Of a DNA stretch of 34,299 bases, positions 8,733 through 18,998 are shown in pieces. The position numbers and the translations under genes are program-made. Where the stretch lies: positions 1 through 34,299 of the forward strand of contig CALWEY010000078.1 in NCBI GenBank assembly GCA_944377435.1. The letters are read 5' to 3'. This DNA is from an uncultured Clostridia bacterium (GTDB lineage: Bacteria > Bacillota > Clostridia > Christensenellales > UBA1242). Under the pieces are notes generated by a model. The model had not been told where the DNA came from and made no database searches. It was given only the letters and a program-made list of their open reading frames with translations. Numbering within the stretch: the stretch's first letter is position 1; each line of letters opens with the position of its first letter.

Positions 8733-9956
8733 ATGGTTAGTATTTATACAGTTTCAGATAAAGCACTTATGGGGAAACAAATAAATATTTTGTCTTCCTA
8801 TATTGCTGAATGTTTTTTTAAAAATAACATAAAAATTTCAAAGCAATGTATTTTATCTAGTGTTGCTGATTTTAATACTGCAATAAATATTGATGAAGAT
8901 GTAAAGGTATATTTGTTTCTAGTTGATAAGGCAAATCTAAAATTAAATGAATATATATGTGCAAAATCAAATTCAGTTATAATAGATAATCCATATTTAA
9001 AAAATGCAATTTATGACTATTATAGAAAACTAGGGCAACCTGTTGAAAAGGAAAGCGAAAACGAGTGGAAAGTTTCATCACTTGCTAGGGCAATAATAAA
9101 TAGTAGTGGTGTTACACAAGGGTATTTATTAAATCATAATAACATTATTTATTGTGTTTTACCTAATTTGTATGAAGAAGCAAGACAAATGTTTGATGAT
9201 GTGGTTCTCGATTTTATAGTTTCAAATCAAAAGAAAAAATATAAAAGTTATACATTTAAAACTTTTGGGTTAACTGAAAATGTTATATCAACAATAATAA
9301 GTGAAGAAATAAAAAATAAGGAAAAAGTAACAGTAAATTTATTTTCAAAACCTTACGAGGTTGACATTGTTATAAAATCACTTATAGATAATGAAGACTT
9401 AGATAAAATTGCTCAAAAAATACTTTTAAAATTAGACAAATATATATATTCGGTTGAAGATATACCAATTGAAAAGGTTGTGTATAAATTACTTAAATTA
9501 AATGAAATAAAGGTTAGTTTTGTTGAAGACATAACTGCGGGTGAATTGTGTTGTAAGTTAAATAGACAGGCAAAAGATGCAAAAAATTACATTGATAACA
9601 GCTTAGTTGTATTAAATAAGCAAGCAAAAATTAAATATTTAAATCTTACAGAAAAAGATTTTGATATAGACAATGGCATTTCGCCAAATGTTGCATATGA
9701 GATGACAGCACAAATGTTAAAACAAACAAAATCTAATGTTGTTGTTTCTGCAATAGGCAATATTGAAGAAAACAGTAGTGTTCCATATGGCTTGTGCTAT
9801 ATTGCAGTTGGAGATAGAAGAGAAATACATGTATATAAAAATATTTTTAAAGGCAATTTAGAAGATTTGATTGATAGTGTAACAGTTGCAAGTTATTTTT
9901 ATCTCATTAAAAAATTAAAGAAAAATGATTTTCATTTTGAACAAACTACTGTATAA
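8733..9956 (+). CDS. Divergent CinA-like protein (competence/damage-inducible family), degenerate catalytic site
   Basis: The family joins an N-terminal molybdopterin-binding-like (MoCF/COG1058) domain to a C-terminal nicotinamide-nucleotide amidohydrolase (PncC) domain. The order is recognisable in this 407-residue protein. The N-terminus is S-I-Y-T-V-S-D-K-A-L-M-G. A G-V-T-Q-G-Y-L-L block precedes the V-L-P-N-L-Y-E-E segment (family LPGxPxEM), then K-T-F-G-L-T-E-N (family RxxGxxES). From about residue 255 comes a C-terminal domain with A-Y-E-M-T-A and V-P-Y-G. The family AESCTGG motif reads V264-E-D-I-T-A-G270, so the catalytic Ser is Asp, and the Tyr before the Lys is Leu. Position between pgsA and recA is the classical cinA site, which drives the call. 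PncC activity is unlikely, and the protein may be a decaying or repurposed paralogue. It starts 1 bp after pgsA with no clear Shine-Dalgarno. Confidence 0.78.
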   Translation: MVSIYTVSDKALMGKQINILSSYIAECFFKNNIKISKQCILSSVADFNTAINIDEDVKVYLFLVDKANLKLNEYICAKSNSVIIDNPYLKNAIYDYYRKLGQPVEKESENEWKVSSLARAIINSSGVTQGYLLNHNNIIYCVLPNLYEEARQMFDDVVLDFIVSNQKKKYKSYTFKTFGLTENVISTIISEEIKNKEKVTVNLFSKPYEVDIVIKSLIDNEDLDKIAQKILLKLDKYIYSVEDIPIEKVVYKLLKLNEIKVSFVEDITAGELCCKLNRQAKDAKNYIDNSLVVLNKQAKIKYLNLTEKDFDIDNGISPNVAYEMTAQMLKQTKSNVVVSAIGNIEENSSVPYGLCYIAVGDRREIHVYKNIFKGNLEDLIDSVTVASYFYLIKKLKKNDFHFEQTTV

Positions 9957-9957
9957 T
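9929..9957 (+). promoter_or_regulatory. Possible recA promoter inside the 3' end of the cinA-like gene
   Basis: A perfect TATAAT (9952-9957) lies 17 bp after a weak TTTTCA, 22 bp upstream of the recA start. I see no Firmicutes-type LexA box beside it, so SOS control cannot be claimed. Confidence 0.45.
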
Positions 9958-9979
9958 ATAAATGAATTTTGGAGGGAAA

Positions 9980-10966
9980 ATGGACGACAATAAGAAAAAA
10001 CTTTTGGACCAAGCAATATTGCAAATAGAAAAGCAATTTGGAAAAGGTGCAATTATGAAACTTGGAGATGCACCAGCACAAAAAATTGATGTTATTCCGT
10101 CAGGTTGTTTGCCACTAGACATAGCACTTGGAATCGGTGGAATTCCTAGAGGTAGAATTATAGAAATATATGGACCAGAATCATCAGGAAAAACAACAAG
10201 TGCGCTTCATGTAATTGCAGAAGCTCAAAAAATGGGTGGAACAGCTGCTTTCATTGATGCAGAACATGCATTAGATCCTGTTTATGCGCAAAAATTAGGT
10301 GTTAATGTTGAAGATTTGTATGTTTCTCAACCAGACAATGGAGAGCAAGCGTTAGATATTTGTGATACTCTTGTTAGAACAGCAGCTGTTGATGTGGTTG
10401 TTGTTGACTCTGTTGCGGCACTTACACCAAAGGCTGAAATTGATGGAGATATGGGAGAAAACCATGTTGGACTTCAAGCAAGGCTTATGAGTCAAGCTCT
10501 TAGAAAATTAGCAGGTATTGCAAATAAGAGCAAAACTTGCGTTATATTTATTAACCAATTAAGAGAAAAAATTGGAGTTATGTTTGGTTCTCCTGAAACA
10601 ACTGCAGGAGGAAAAGCATTAAAATTTTATGCAAGTATAAGAATGGATGTAAGAAAAGTAGACACTATTAAAAATGGTGATGAAATTGTTGGTAATAGAA
10701 CAAAAATTAAAATCGTAAAAAATAAACTTGCACCACCATTTAAAACTGTTGAGTTTGATATAATTTACGGCAAAGGTATTTCAAAAACAGGTTGCATACT
10801 TGATCTTGCAACAGAAATGGGAATTTGTCAAAAAACAGGCTCATGGTATTCGTACAATGACGAAAAAATAGGTCAGGGTAGAGAAAACGCAAAACTATAT
10901 CTTCAAAATAATCCTAATATTATGGAAGAAATAGAAAAACAGGTTCGTGAAAAAGCTGGCGTTTAA
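9980..10966 (+). CDS. recA: Recombinase RecA
   Basis: The central homologous-recombination ATPase, which forms filaments on single-stranded DNA and triggers LexA autocleavage. Walker A GPESSGKT is at 65-72, and the [28 protein letters not shown] and [14 protein letters not shown] segments are all present. The start is ATG 9980, directly after GGAGGGAAA. The in-frame ATG at 9962 precedes that Shine-Dalgarno and is not used. At 328 residues the protein is shorter than the usual 340-350 because the acidic C-terminal tail is nearly absent. It converges with the PBP gene; the two stop codons share bases 10964-10965. Confidence 0.97.
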   Translation: MDDNKKKLLDQAILQIEKQFGKGAIMKLGDAPAQKIDVIPSGCLPLDIALGIGGIPRGRIIEIYGPESSGKTTSALHVIAEAQKMGGTAAFIDAEHALDPVYAQKLGVNVEDLYVSQPDNGEQALDICDTLVRTAAVDVVVVDSVAALTPKAEIDGDMGENHVGLQARLMSQALRKLAGIANKSKTCVIFINQLREKIGVMFGSPETTAGGKALKFYASIRMDVRKVDTIKNGDEIVGNRTKIKIVKNKLAPPFKTVEFDIIYGKGISKTGCILDLATEMGICQKTGSWYSYNDEKIGQGRENAKLYLQNNPNIMEEIEKQVREKAGV

Positions 10967-13215
10967 AAATACCATTTATCATTTTTTGTTTTTATTAAAT
11001 TTGTATTTTTAACAGGCATAAGTTCAACTATATTACTTTTATCGCTGATAATCTCTGTATTGTCAGCGTAATTTTTTATTTTAGTAATTATAAAATATTT
11101 TGTTTTTTTATCTATATCAAAGGTTTGTGTGCACAAGCCTTTTTTGTTTGCAATAACACTTAAAAGTTCTTCTTTATCATTGTTTATTTTATAAAGTTCA
11201 TAAATTAAGTAATCTTGCGCCGAAAATTCTAACACAGCTTTGTTATTTTCAATTTTTCCTGTAAGAATAGGCGGTTTGCAACTTATAAATTTATTAGATT
11301 TTTCCTTTGGTGGATTAAATTTTGAAAATACTTCTTTAATAATATATTTTTCTGGTATGTAATTATTTGCTTTATAAACAACATGTTCATTTTCTAAACT
11401 TAATTGGTCAACATTTTCATAGTATATAGAAGTTGGTTGTTCAAAATTTTTTGGTTTGTTTATAGAATAAATATTTTGCATATAATTTTTTACAATATCA
11501 GTTGGTTGTCCTCCGCCAACTGTATCTATTTTTTTGTTGTCTACATTTCCTATCCACACTCCAACAATGTCGCTAGATGTAAAGGAAATATTGTAGGCAT
11601 CTGTGTTGTATGTTTGTCCAACAGTACCTGTTTTTGTTGCCACATCATATCCAAGGTTTCCAAGTTTTCTACCCGTTCCTTCTTTTGCACAAGTTTTAAG
11701 CATATCGGTCATAAGATACGCCGAATCTTCTCTTAATACATTAGTTGGATTTGTTATATTTCTATATACAATTTTACCATTTTTATCAGTTATATAATTT
11801 ATAAATTTAGGTTCATAAAATTTGCCAAGATTAGGGAACACAGAATAAGCTCCTGTTAGTTCTTTTAGTGTTGTCCCGTATGTCATTCCGCCAAGTGCTA
11901 AACCTAAATTTGTGTCATTTTCATCAAAAACAATGCCACATTTTTTTGCATATGATTTTGCTTTTTGAGTACCTACATAACTTAAAACTTTAACGGCAGG
12001 AATATTAAGAGATTTACTAACACTTTCTCTAACCGAAATATAGCCACTATATGTATCATTTATATTTGATGGCGAATATCCATTTATATCAATTTTTTCA
12101 TCATTGATTTGAGTGAGTGGGGATATAATATTCTCATTTAGGGCTGGTCCATATACAAGAATTGGTTTTATTGCTGAACCGGGTTGTCTTCTTGCCGAAA
12201 ATAATTTAATTTTTGAATTGCCTTCGTATGCTTCAATTTGCCCATTAGTTGAAATAGAAATACCTGCATAATCATTTTTGTCTCCATAATAAGATAAACT
12301 ATTTGATAAATTTTCTTGTTTATCCTTATCAAAGTATGTATATATCTTATATTCTCCTATTGCAATTTGTTTAATTGGCATATTTAAAATTTCACTTGCT
12401 TCGTCTAAACATGCAAGGGTATACGAATTTAAAGAATTGTTAGCAAGCTGAGTTATATTTGTTTCAATTTTTGAAATTTTAGCACTATTAAAAGAATCAA
12501 AATCAATTTTATTATCTCTTAGCATTTCATTTAAAACAACATTTCTTCTTTGAGTTGTCTTTTCAATGTTTTTAACAGGCGAATAAGTATTGGGAGATTT
12601 TATCATTCCAGCAAGAGTTGCACTTTCTGCAAGAGTTAAGTCTTTTGCATGTTTAGAAAAATAGTGCATGCTCGCATTTTCTATGCCATAACAATTATCT
12701 CCAAAATATATTATATTTAAGTAATATTCTAAAATCTGCTCTTTTGTTAGGTTTTTTTCAAGTTCTTTTGCCAGTACAATTTCATTTATTTTTCTTGTAA
12801 ATGTTTTTTCGTTTGTAAGGTGTGTATTTTTAATTAGTTGTTGAGTAATTGTTGATGCGCCTTCTTTAATTTTAAATGCCGTTATGTTTTTTATCATGGC
12901 AGAAATCATGCGTTTATAATTTAATCCGTTATGGTTATAAAAATCTTTATCTTCAATAGAAATAAAAGCTTGTGGAGTATAATCGTTTAATGTATTTAAT
13001 TTAACAAAGTTTGTACCAATGTTTTCATCTTTTATTGGGCAGTTATTTTTGTCGTACATTTCAACATAAGTGCTCGAGTATTTTATTTTATTTATGTCAA
13101 ATTTTACTTTATCTGAAAATAAATAGGTAAGGCCAATAATAAGTGAAATAGTAGCAATAACAACTAAAATTGCTATCAGTCCTGCTATAAAAATTCGTTT
13201 TAATGTCCTTTTCAT
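10963..13215 (-). CDS. Class A penicillin-binding protein (bifunctional peptidoglycan synthase, PBP1A-like)
   Basis: It polymerises lipid II glycan strands (GT51 domain) and cross-links them (transpeptidase domain) on the outer face of the membrane. A short cytoplasmic tail leads to one TM helix (about 8-33). The GT51 domain has E88-[17 protein letters not shown] (119-126) and the [10 protein letters not shown] segment. The transpeptidase has S347-A-I-K350, S402-L-N404 and K528-T-G530. The last ~120 residues look like a fibronectin-III-type beta domain. The 750-residue length is normal. It is the only minus-strand gene between recA and miaB, and its 3' end meets recA head-on. The Shine-Dalgarno is weak. 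Confidence 0.93.
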   Translation of the reverse strand: MKRTLKRIFIAGLIAILVVIATISLIIGLTYLFSDKVKFDINKIKYSSTYVEMYDKNNCPIKDENIGTNFVKLNTLNDYTPQAFISIEDKDFYNHNGLNYKRMISAMIKNITAFKIKEGASTITQQLIKNTHLTNEKTFTRKINEIVLAKELEKNLTKEQILEYYLNIIYFGDNCYGIENASMHYFSKHAKDLTLAESATLAGMIKSPNTYSPVKNIEKTTQRRNVVLNEMLRDNKIDFDSFNSAKISKIETNITQLANNSLNSYTLACLDEASEILNMPIKQIAIGEYKIYTYFDKDKQENLSNSLSYYGDKNDYAGISISTNGQIEAYEGNSKIKLFSARRQPGSAIKPILVYGPALNENIISPLTQINDEKIDINGYSPSNINDTYSGYISVRESVSKSLNIPAVKVLSYVGTQKAKSYAKKCGIVFDENDTNLGLALGGMTYGTTLKELTGAYSVFPNLGKFYEPKFINYITDKNGKIVYRNITNPTNVLREDSAYLMTDMLKTCAKEGTGRKLGNLGYDVATKTGTVGQTYNTDAYNISFTSSDIVGVWIGNVDNKKIDTVGGGQPTDIVKNYMQNIYSINKPKNFEQPTSIYYENVDQLSLENEHVVYKANNYIPEKYIIKEVFSKFNPPKEKSNKFISCKPPILTGKIENNKAVLEFSAQDYLIYELYKINNDKEELLSVIANKKGLCTQTFDIDKKTKYFIITKIKNYADNTEIISDKSNIVELMPVKNTNLIKTKNDKWYF

Positions 13216-13277
13216 ACCTATTTATTATGAGTATTTATTGTGTAATTATCATTAAATATTAAAAATTTATTTTTTTA

Positions 13278-13307
13278 TTGTAAAAGTATGTTATTATGTA
13301 GTATAAT
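13278..13307 (+). promoter_or_regulatory. Sigma-A promoter of the miaB-mutS-mutL-miaA operon
   Basis: TTGTAA (13278-13283), an 18-bp spacer and a perfect TATAAT (13302-13307), 22 bp upstream of the chosen miaB start. It lies in the only non-coding gap before the operon. Confidence 0.65.
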
Positions 13308-13329
13308 ACTATGTTAAATGGGAGTAAAA

Positions 13330-14457
13330 ATGCAATATCATATAGTTACATATGGCTGTCAAATGAATGTTCATGAGTCTGAAAAAATAGCAGGTATTCT
13401 TCAAAATATGGGATACAAATACACAAATAAAAGGGAAGATGCTGATGTTGTTGTTTTCAACACTTGTGCAATAAGAGAAGGTGCAGAAGATAGGGCGTTT
13501 GGTAATATCGGGGCTCTAAAACAGCAAAAAAAAGAAAATCCAAATAAAATTATCGTTGTTTGTGGTTGTATGACTCAACAAAAAAGTGTTGCAGAAAATA
13601 TTTTTAAAACATTTCCTTTTGTTGATATTATTCTTGGCACACACAATCTTTTTATGCTTGAAAGTTTAATAAAAAGAAAAATAACAAATAGAAAAAGAAT
13701 TCTTGATTACCTAGACGAAACAAACATAGTTGAAGGTTTGCCTTGTTATAGAACAAGCGGTAAAAATGCTTGGGTCAATATAATGTATGGGTGTAATAAT
13801 TTTTGTACATATTGCATTGTTCCATATGTAAGAGGCAGAGAAATAAGCAGAAAGAAAGAAGATATTTTAAATGAAATTAAAGAGATAGTAAAAACAAACA
13901 ATTACGACACAATAACTCTTTTAGGTCAAAATGTAAATTCGTATGGTAGCGATGACAATTCACAAGGGACTTTTAGTGAATTATTACAAGATATTTGCAA
14001 TATTGATGGCGATTTTAAACTCACTTTTATGACATCTCACCCAAAAGATTTAAGTGATGACCTAATAAAAGTTATGAAAAACAACGATAAAATTATAAAG
14101 GAAATTCATTTGCCTGTTCAAAGTGGAAGCAATAAAATATTAAAGCTAATGAATAGAAAATATACTGTAGAACATTATTTAAGTTTAATCGATAAACTTA
14201 GACAAGCTATGCCAGAAATTAGAATTACAACAGATATAATTGTTGGTTTTCCACAAGAGAGCGAAGAAGATTTTAATCAAACAGTTAACCTAGTAAAAAC
14301 TGTTAAATATGATGGTATTTTTGCATTTATGTATTCTAAAAGAAGTGGAACTGTTGCTGAAAAAATGGATGGACAGATTGACGATGAAATAAAAAATAAA
14401 AGAGTGAACTATCTTTTAAATTTAGAAAAAGAAATTAAAGCACAAAAGGGGAAATAA
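13330..14457 (+). CDS. miaB: tRNA-2-methylthio-N6-dimethylallyladenosine synthase MiaB lacking the TRAM domain
   Basis: A radical-SAM enzyme that adds the 2-methylthio group to i6A37 of tRNAs; MiaA, encoded in the same operon, makes the i6A substrate. The N-terminus Y-G-C-Q-M-N-V-H-E-S-E and later C-A-I-R-E-G-A are MiaB-type cluster ligands. The radical-SAM Cys are C155, C159 and C162 (Y-G-C-N-N-F-C-T-Y-C). Start ATG 13330 follows GGGAGTAAAA; the ATG at 13318 overlaps that Shine-Dalgarno. The protein is only 375 residues and stops at K-E-I-K-A-Q-K-G-K, just where family members enter the ~65-residue C-terminal TRAM (RNA-binding) domain. The stop overlaps the mutS start (TAATGG), and I see no leftover TRAM sequence, so the loss looks clean. 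Confidence 0.93.
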   Translation: MQYHIVTYGCQMNVHESEKIAGILQNMGYKYTNKREDADVVVFNTCAIREGAEDRAFGNIGALKQQKKENPNKIIVVCGCMTQQKSVAENIFKTFPFVDIILGTHNLFMLESLIKRKITNRKRILDYLDETNIVEGLPCYRTSGKNAWVNIMYGCNNFCTYCIVPYVRGREISRKKEDILNEIKEIVKTNNYDTITLLGQNVNSYGSDDNSQGTFSELLQDICNIDGDFKLTFMTSHPKDLSDDLIKVMKNNDKIIKEIHLPVQSGSNKILKLMNRKYTVEHYLSLIDKLRQAMPEIRITTDIIVGFPQESEEDFNQTVNLVKTVKYDGIFAFMYSKRSGTVAEKMDGQIDDEIKNKRVNYLLNLEKEIKAQKGK

Positions 14458-17084
14458 TGGATTTAAAATCTATTTTAAATTATGAAAAAACATCACCGAT
14501 GATAAAACAGTACATTCAAACAAAATTTGAATATGCTGATGCTATTCTTTTTTATCGATTGGGCGATTTTTATGAATTGTTTTTTGATGATGCTATTGAG
14601 ATGTCAAAAGTGTTAGATTTAACGCTTACTGGCAAGGATTGTGGACTTGGAGAAAGGGCACCAATGTGTGGGATACCATATCATGCAGCAGAATCTTACA
14701 TAAACAAGCTTATTTCACTGGGCTATAAAGTTGCAATTTGTGAACAAACAACAGACCCTAAAAACAAATCAAATTATAAAGAACTTGTAAAAAGAGAAGT
14801 TGTAAGAGTTGTAACACCTGGTACAATTATTGATGAAAGTCTGTTAGACGAAAAAAGAAATAATTATCTTGCTTGTATATATGAAAAGGAAAAAAATATT
14901 GGTTTTTCTTATATTGAAATAACAACAGGTGAATTTAAAACAATTGAATTTAAAGGCGAAGATAGATATAAAAGTTTAAATGATATATTGGTTAGGGTGT
15001 TGCCTTCAGAAATTTTATGCAATAGTGATGAAAATTTTGAGGATAATCTATCTGTTAGGAAGTTGGAACTAGTACCTAAATTTTCATACAAAAACGAAGA
15101 TGTATATAATTTAAGCGAAGCAGACGCAGTTTTAACTAAACAATTTTCAGCAAATTATAAACAACTTTTTGGATTGGATAAAATGAATCATGCAATAATT
15201 AGTTGTGGCGCTTTGTTAAAATATGTAATAGATACACAAAAAAGAGATTTAAGTCATTTAAATTCAATTTCCAAGGTTAATAACGATAAGTTTATGGTGA
15301 TTGACATAAATACAAGAAGAAATCTAGAAATAATGGAAACATTAAAAGATAGACGAAAAAAAGGATCTCTTATTGGTGTAATGGATAAAACTAAAACATC
15401 AATGGGTGCAAGAATGCTTCGCTCTTGGATAGAACAACCTTTATATGATGCAAAAAAAATAAATTTAAGACTTGATAGCGTTGAAGAACTTTGCGGTAAA
15501 ATTATTCTTCGTGATAGTTTAAAAGAACTGTTCAATAAATTTAACGATATTGAAAGAATATGTGGAAGAATAAGCTATGGAAATTTTACTCCAAGAGATT
15601 GTCTTTCTCTTAATAACTCATTAAGCTTATTGCCTGCAATAAAAAATTTAATTTCAACTTGTAATTCAAGTCTAATAAAACAAATATCTCTTGAAATATC
15701 TGATTTTAGTGATTTAACAAAAGAACTAAAAGACGCAATAATTGACAATCCTCCAGCACTTACTACCAATGGTGGATTTATAAAAGATGGTTTTAATAGT
15801 CAACTAGACGAATATAGAACAGCATACACAAAAGGTAAAGATTGGATAAGTCAATACGAAATAAAAGAAAGAGAAGCAACTGGGATAAAAAATTTAAAAA
15901 TTGGGTTCAATAAAGTTTATGGATATTATATTGAAGTAAACAAATCTCTTTTAATGAATGTTCCGCTTTATTATGCGAGAAAACAAACGGTTGCAAATAA
16001 TGAGCGTTTTATTACCGAAGAATTGAAACAACTTGAAGAAAAAATATTAGGTGCAGAAGAAAATTCAATAAGACTAGAACAAAAATTATTCAATCAAATT
16101 AGAAGCAATCTTCTTTCATATGTAAAAGCAATACAAACAACATCAATTGCTATCGCTAAACTAGATTGTTTACTTTCATTTAGCGAACTTGCTACTAAAA
16201 ACAACTACTGTAAACCTAAAATTTCTAACAAAACAAATGTTATAAACATAATAGACGGAAGACACCCAGTTGTGGAAGATATATTAAAAAATGAGCAGTT
16301 TATTCCAAACAATACATATCTTGACACTAATGAAAGCAGAACAATGATTATTACAGGGCCAAATATGGCTGGAAAAAGCACTTATATGCGTCAAGTAGCT
16401 TTAATTACTCTTATGGCGCATATGGGCAGTTTTGTTCCAGCAAAACAAGCTGAAATTGCCTTAACCGATCGCATCTTTACAAGGGTTGGTGCCAGCGATG
16501 ATCTTGCACTTGGTCAATCTACTTTTATGGTTGAAATGATGGAAGTTGCAAACATATTAAGAAATGCAACAAATAATAGTTTAATAGTATTAGATGAAAT
16601 TGGTAGAGGAACAAGTACATTTGATGGTTTATCAATTGCATGGAGTGTTGTTGAATATGTTTCAAATCATATGAATGCAAAAACATTATTTTCAACACAT
16701 TATCATGAACTTACTGAGCTTGAAAACTTCTTGCCGGGAGTTAAAAATTATAAAATTTCAGTTAAAGAATTTAATGGAAATATTGTGTTTTTGAGAAAAA
16801 TTGTTCGTGGAGGAGCATCAAGAAGTTTTGGAATAGAAGTTGCAGCGTTGGCAGGTGTTCCAGATGAAGTAATTAAACGAGCGAAAGAAATTTCTAATAT
16901 GTTGGAACAAAACGACTCTGCAAAAAATTTAGCATTTAAAGCTTCAAAAGACATTGAAGAAACAAAGCAAAAAGATGTAAATTACACCGAAATTATAGGA
17001 ATATTAAAAGATATAGACATAAATACTATGTCGCCAATATCGGCGTTTGAAACGCTATGCGACTTGGTTGCAAAAGTAAAATAA
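14457..17084 (+). CDS. mutS: DNA mismatch repair protein MutS
   Basis: It recognises mismatches and small loops and recruits MutL in an ATP-dependent way. The 875 residues follow the family order. The mismatch-binding domain has the F-Y-E motif (G-D-F-Y-E-L-F-F-D-D, about 34-43), followed by connector, lever and clamp domains. The ABC-type ATPase has Walker A GPNMAGKS (634-641), S-T-F-M-V-E-M, Walker B L-I-V-L-D-E-I-G-R-G-T-S-T-F-D-G and the F-S-T-H-Y-H-E switch. The C-terminal helical tail is short. It overlaps miaB by one base and precedes mutL by 12 bp. Confidence 0.97.
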   Translation: MDLKSILNYEKTSPMIKQYIQTKFEYADAILFYRLGDFYELFFDDAIEMSKVLDLTLTGKDCGLGERAPMCGIPYHAAESYINKLISLGYKVAICEQTTDPKNKSNYKELVKREVVRVVTPGTIIDESLLDEKRNNYLACIYEKEKNIGFSYIEITTGEFKTIEFKGEDRYKSLNDILVRVLPSEILCNSDENFEDNLSVRKLELVPKFSYKNEDVYNLSEADAVLTKQFSANYKQLFGLDKMNHAIISCGALLKYVIDTQKRDLSHLNSISKVNNDKFMVIDINTRRNLEIMETLKDRRKKGSLIGVMDKTKTSMGARMLRSWIEQPLYDAKKINLRLDSVEELCGKIILRDSLKELFNKFNDIERICGRISYGNFTPRDCLSLNNSLSLLPAIKNLISTCNSSLIKQISLEISDFSDLTKELKDAIIDNPPALTTNGGFIKDGFNSQLDEYRTAYTKGKDWISQYEIKEREATGIKNLKIGFNKVYGYYIEVNKSLLMNVPLYYARKQTVANNERFITEELKQLEEKILGAEENSIRLEQKLFNQIRSNLLSYVKAIQTTSIAIAKLDCLLSFSELATKNNYCKPKISNKTNVINIIDGRHPVVEDILKNEQFIPNNTYLDTNESRTMIITGPNMAGKSTYMRQVALITLMAHMGSFVPAKQAEIALTDRIFTRVGASDDLALGQSTFMVEMMEVANILRNATNNSLIVLDEIGRGTSTFDGLSIAWSVVEYVSNHMNAKTLFSTHYHELTELENFLPGVKNYKISVKEFNGNIVFLRKIVRGGASRSFGIEVAALAGVPDEVIKRAKEISNMLEQNDSAKNLAFKASKDIEETKQKDVNYTEIIGILKDIDINTMSPISAFETLCDLVAKVK

Positions 17085-17096
17085 AAGGATAGGAAA

Positions 17097-18998
17097 ATGG
17101 CTAATATCAAGTTATTAGATAAATCAGTTTGGACAAAAATTGCAGCAGGCGAAGTTGTAGAAAAACCCGCATCAATTGTTAAGGAACTTGTTGAAAATAG
17201 TATAGATGCACAGGCAAAAAATATTACTATTGAAATAAAAAATGGTGGTATTGACCAAATTGTAATACAAGATGACGGCTGTGGAATTGATAAAGATGAA
17301 ATTCAACTTGCTTTTGTAGCACATGCAACTAGTAAACTTCAATCAATTGATGATTTGTATTCTTTAAAATCTATGGGATTTAGAGGGGAAGCGCTTGCAA
17401 GTATTTGTGCTGTTTCTATTGTTGAAATGACAACAAAAACAAAAGATGAAGAAATTGGTCATAAACTAACACTAGAAGGTGGAGAGGAAAAAGAATTTAG
17501 TGAAATTGCCTGTGTAACAGGAACCCAAATTAAAGTGTCTAAATTATTTTTTAATACTCCCGCAAGAGCAAAATTTTTGCGAAAACCAAAAACAGAAGAA
17601 AATGACATAACAAGCTATGTAGAAAAACTTATGCTTAGTCACAGCGATATAAATTTTAAATACATCGTTGATGATAAATTGATATATAACACAACAAATT
17701 GTAGTGTTATTGATACAATATACACAATATACGGTAAAGATATAGCTAATAATATGATTGAAGTCAATTACAGTCGTGGAGATTATAAAGTTAGTGGTTA
17801 CATTTCAAAACCAACTGTTTGTAAAAGTAACAGAACATATCAATCGCTTTTTATAAACAATCGTTACTGTATAAATCAATTAATAAGTGCAAGTATTTTC
17901 AATGCTTATGAAACATTTTTAATGAAAGGCAAATTTCCTGTTTATGTGTTGTTTTTAACAATGCCACAGGACAGTTTAGATGTAAATGTTCATCCAAATA
18001 AACTTGAAGTTAAATTTGAAAACTCACAATTCATATACAGTTTATTTAATAGTGCAGTATATCAAACTTTAATAAATCAAACGCATATATTAGAAGCTGT
18101 CAGTGATGATATAAAAGAAGATGAAAAAACATTACAAAATAATAATGTTGATCTTTTTGAGTTTAATAAAGTAAAACCAAACGAAGGTATTAGTTATAAT
18201 GATGATAATTCTTTTGAAATAAAAAACAATAACAACTATATTTCAAAAGAACACTTTGTTGATAAAGTATATTTAAAAAGCGAACCAATCGTTTTTGAAC
18301 AAAGTCCATCTAATTCGTACATTCCAGAAGTTTATGTTGAAGGTATGGAAATTAAAAAGGCAAGTTCTCCATATATATTTGAACAGCAAAAAGACGATAA
18401 AAAAATTTATCAAAATTTATTTAGTCCAACAAGAGTAGTAGTTGGTGTTGCATTTAATACTTATATAATTGTTCAGGAAGAAGATACGCTATATTTTATA
18501 GATCAGCATGCGGCTCACGAAAGAGAGCTTTTTGATAAGTTTATTGGACAAGTAGAGAGTCAAGATGTTCCAATGCAAGATTTGCTTGTGCCGTATATTT
18601 TAAATTTAAACGATGTTGAATACGAATTTATTACGCAAAATCTTGAACTTTTAAGAAGTTATGGTTTTGAAATTGATGAATTTGGAAAAAATTGTTATCG
18701 AATAACAAGTATACCAATGCTTTTAAATGGAATTGACCTTAAAGAATATTTTGACAGCATTCTTTCAAATTTAAGTGGAAACATAAAAAAACCGCATGAG
18801 GTTTTAAGAAACGATTTTGCTACTATGGCATGCAAAGCTGCGGTAAAAGGCGGGAATAAACTTAGTGACAATGAAATTAACACACTTTTAGACAAACTTA
18901 AAGAAAATAACAACACTTTATTATGTCCACACGGCAGACCAATTGTTATAACATTTGATAAAAAGCAAATAGAAAAAATGTTTAGAAGGATAATTTAA
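17097..18998 (+). CDS. mutL: DNA mismatch repair protein MutL (endonuclease type)
   Basis: A MutS-activated matchmaker; in bacteria without MutH it also nicks DNA. The GHKL ATPase domain shows E-L-V-E-N-S-I-D-A, D-D-G-C-G-I and G-F-R-G-E-A-L. A low-complexity linker (about 330-440) leads to the C-terminal endonuclease domain. That has DQHA at 469-472 with E475, A-C-K-A-A-V-K, C-P-H-G-R-P-I and a final F-R-R. The family motif DQHAx2Ex4E ends in D480 here instead of Glu. This is conservative, and metal binding may persist. Shine-Dalgarno AAAGGATAGGAAA precedes the ATG. The stop overlaps the miaA start. Confidence 0.96.
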   Translation: MANIKLLDKSVWTKIAAGEVVEKPASIVKELVENSIDAQAKNITIEIKNGGIDQIVIQDDGCGIDKDEIQLAFVAHATSKLQSIDDLYSLKSMGFRGEALASICAVSIVEMTTKTKDEEIGHKLTLEGGEEKEFSEIACVTGTQIKVSKLFFNTPARAKFLRKPKTEENDITSYVEKLMLSHSDINFKYIVDDKLIYNTTNCSVIDTIYTIYGKDIANNMIEVNYSRGDYKVSGYISKPTVCKSNRTYQSLFINNRYCINQLISASIFNAYETFLMKGKFPVYVLFLTMPQDSLDVNVHPNKLEVKFENSQFIYSLFNSAVYQTLINQTHILEAVSDDIKEDEKTLQNNNVDLFEFNKVKPNEGISYNDDNSFEIKNNNNYISKEHFVDKVYLKSEPIVFEQSPSNSYIPEVYVEGMEIKKASSPYIFEQQKDDKKIYQNLFSPTRVVVGVAFNTYIIVQEEDTLYFIDQHAAHERELFDKFIGQVESQDVPMQDLLVPYILNLNDVEYEFITQNLELLRSYGFEIDEFGKNCYRITSIPMLLNGIDLKEYFDSILSNLSGNIKKPHEVLRNDFATMACKAAVKGGNKLSDNEINTLLDKLKENNNTLLCPHGRPIVITFDKKQIEKMFRRII

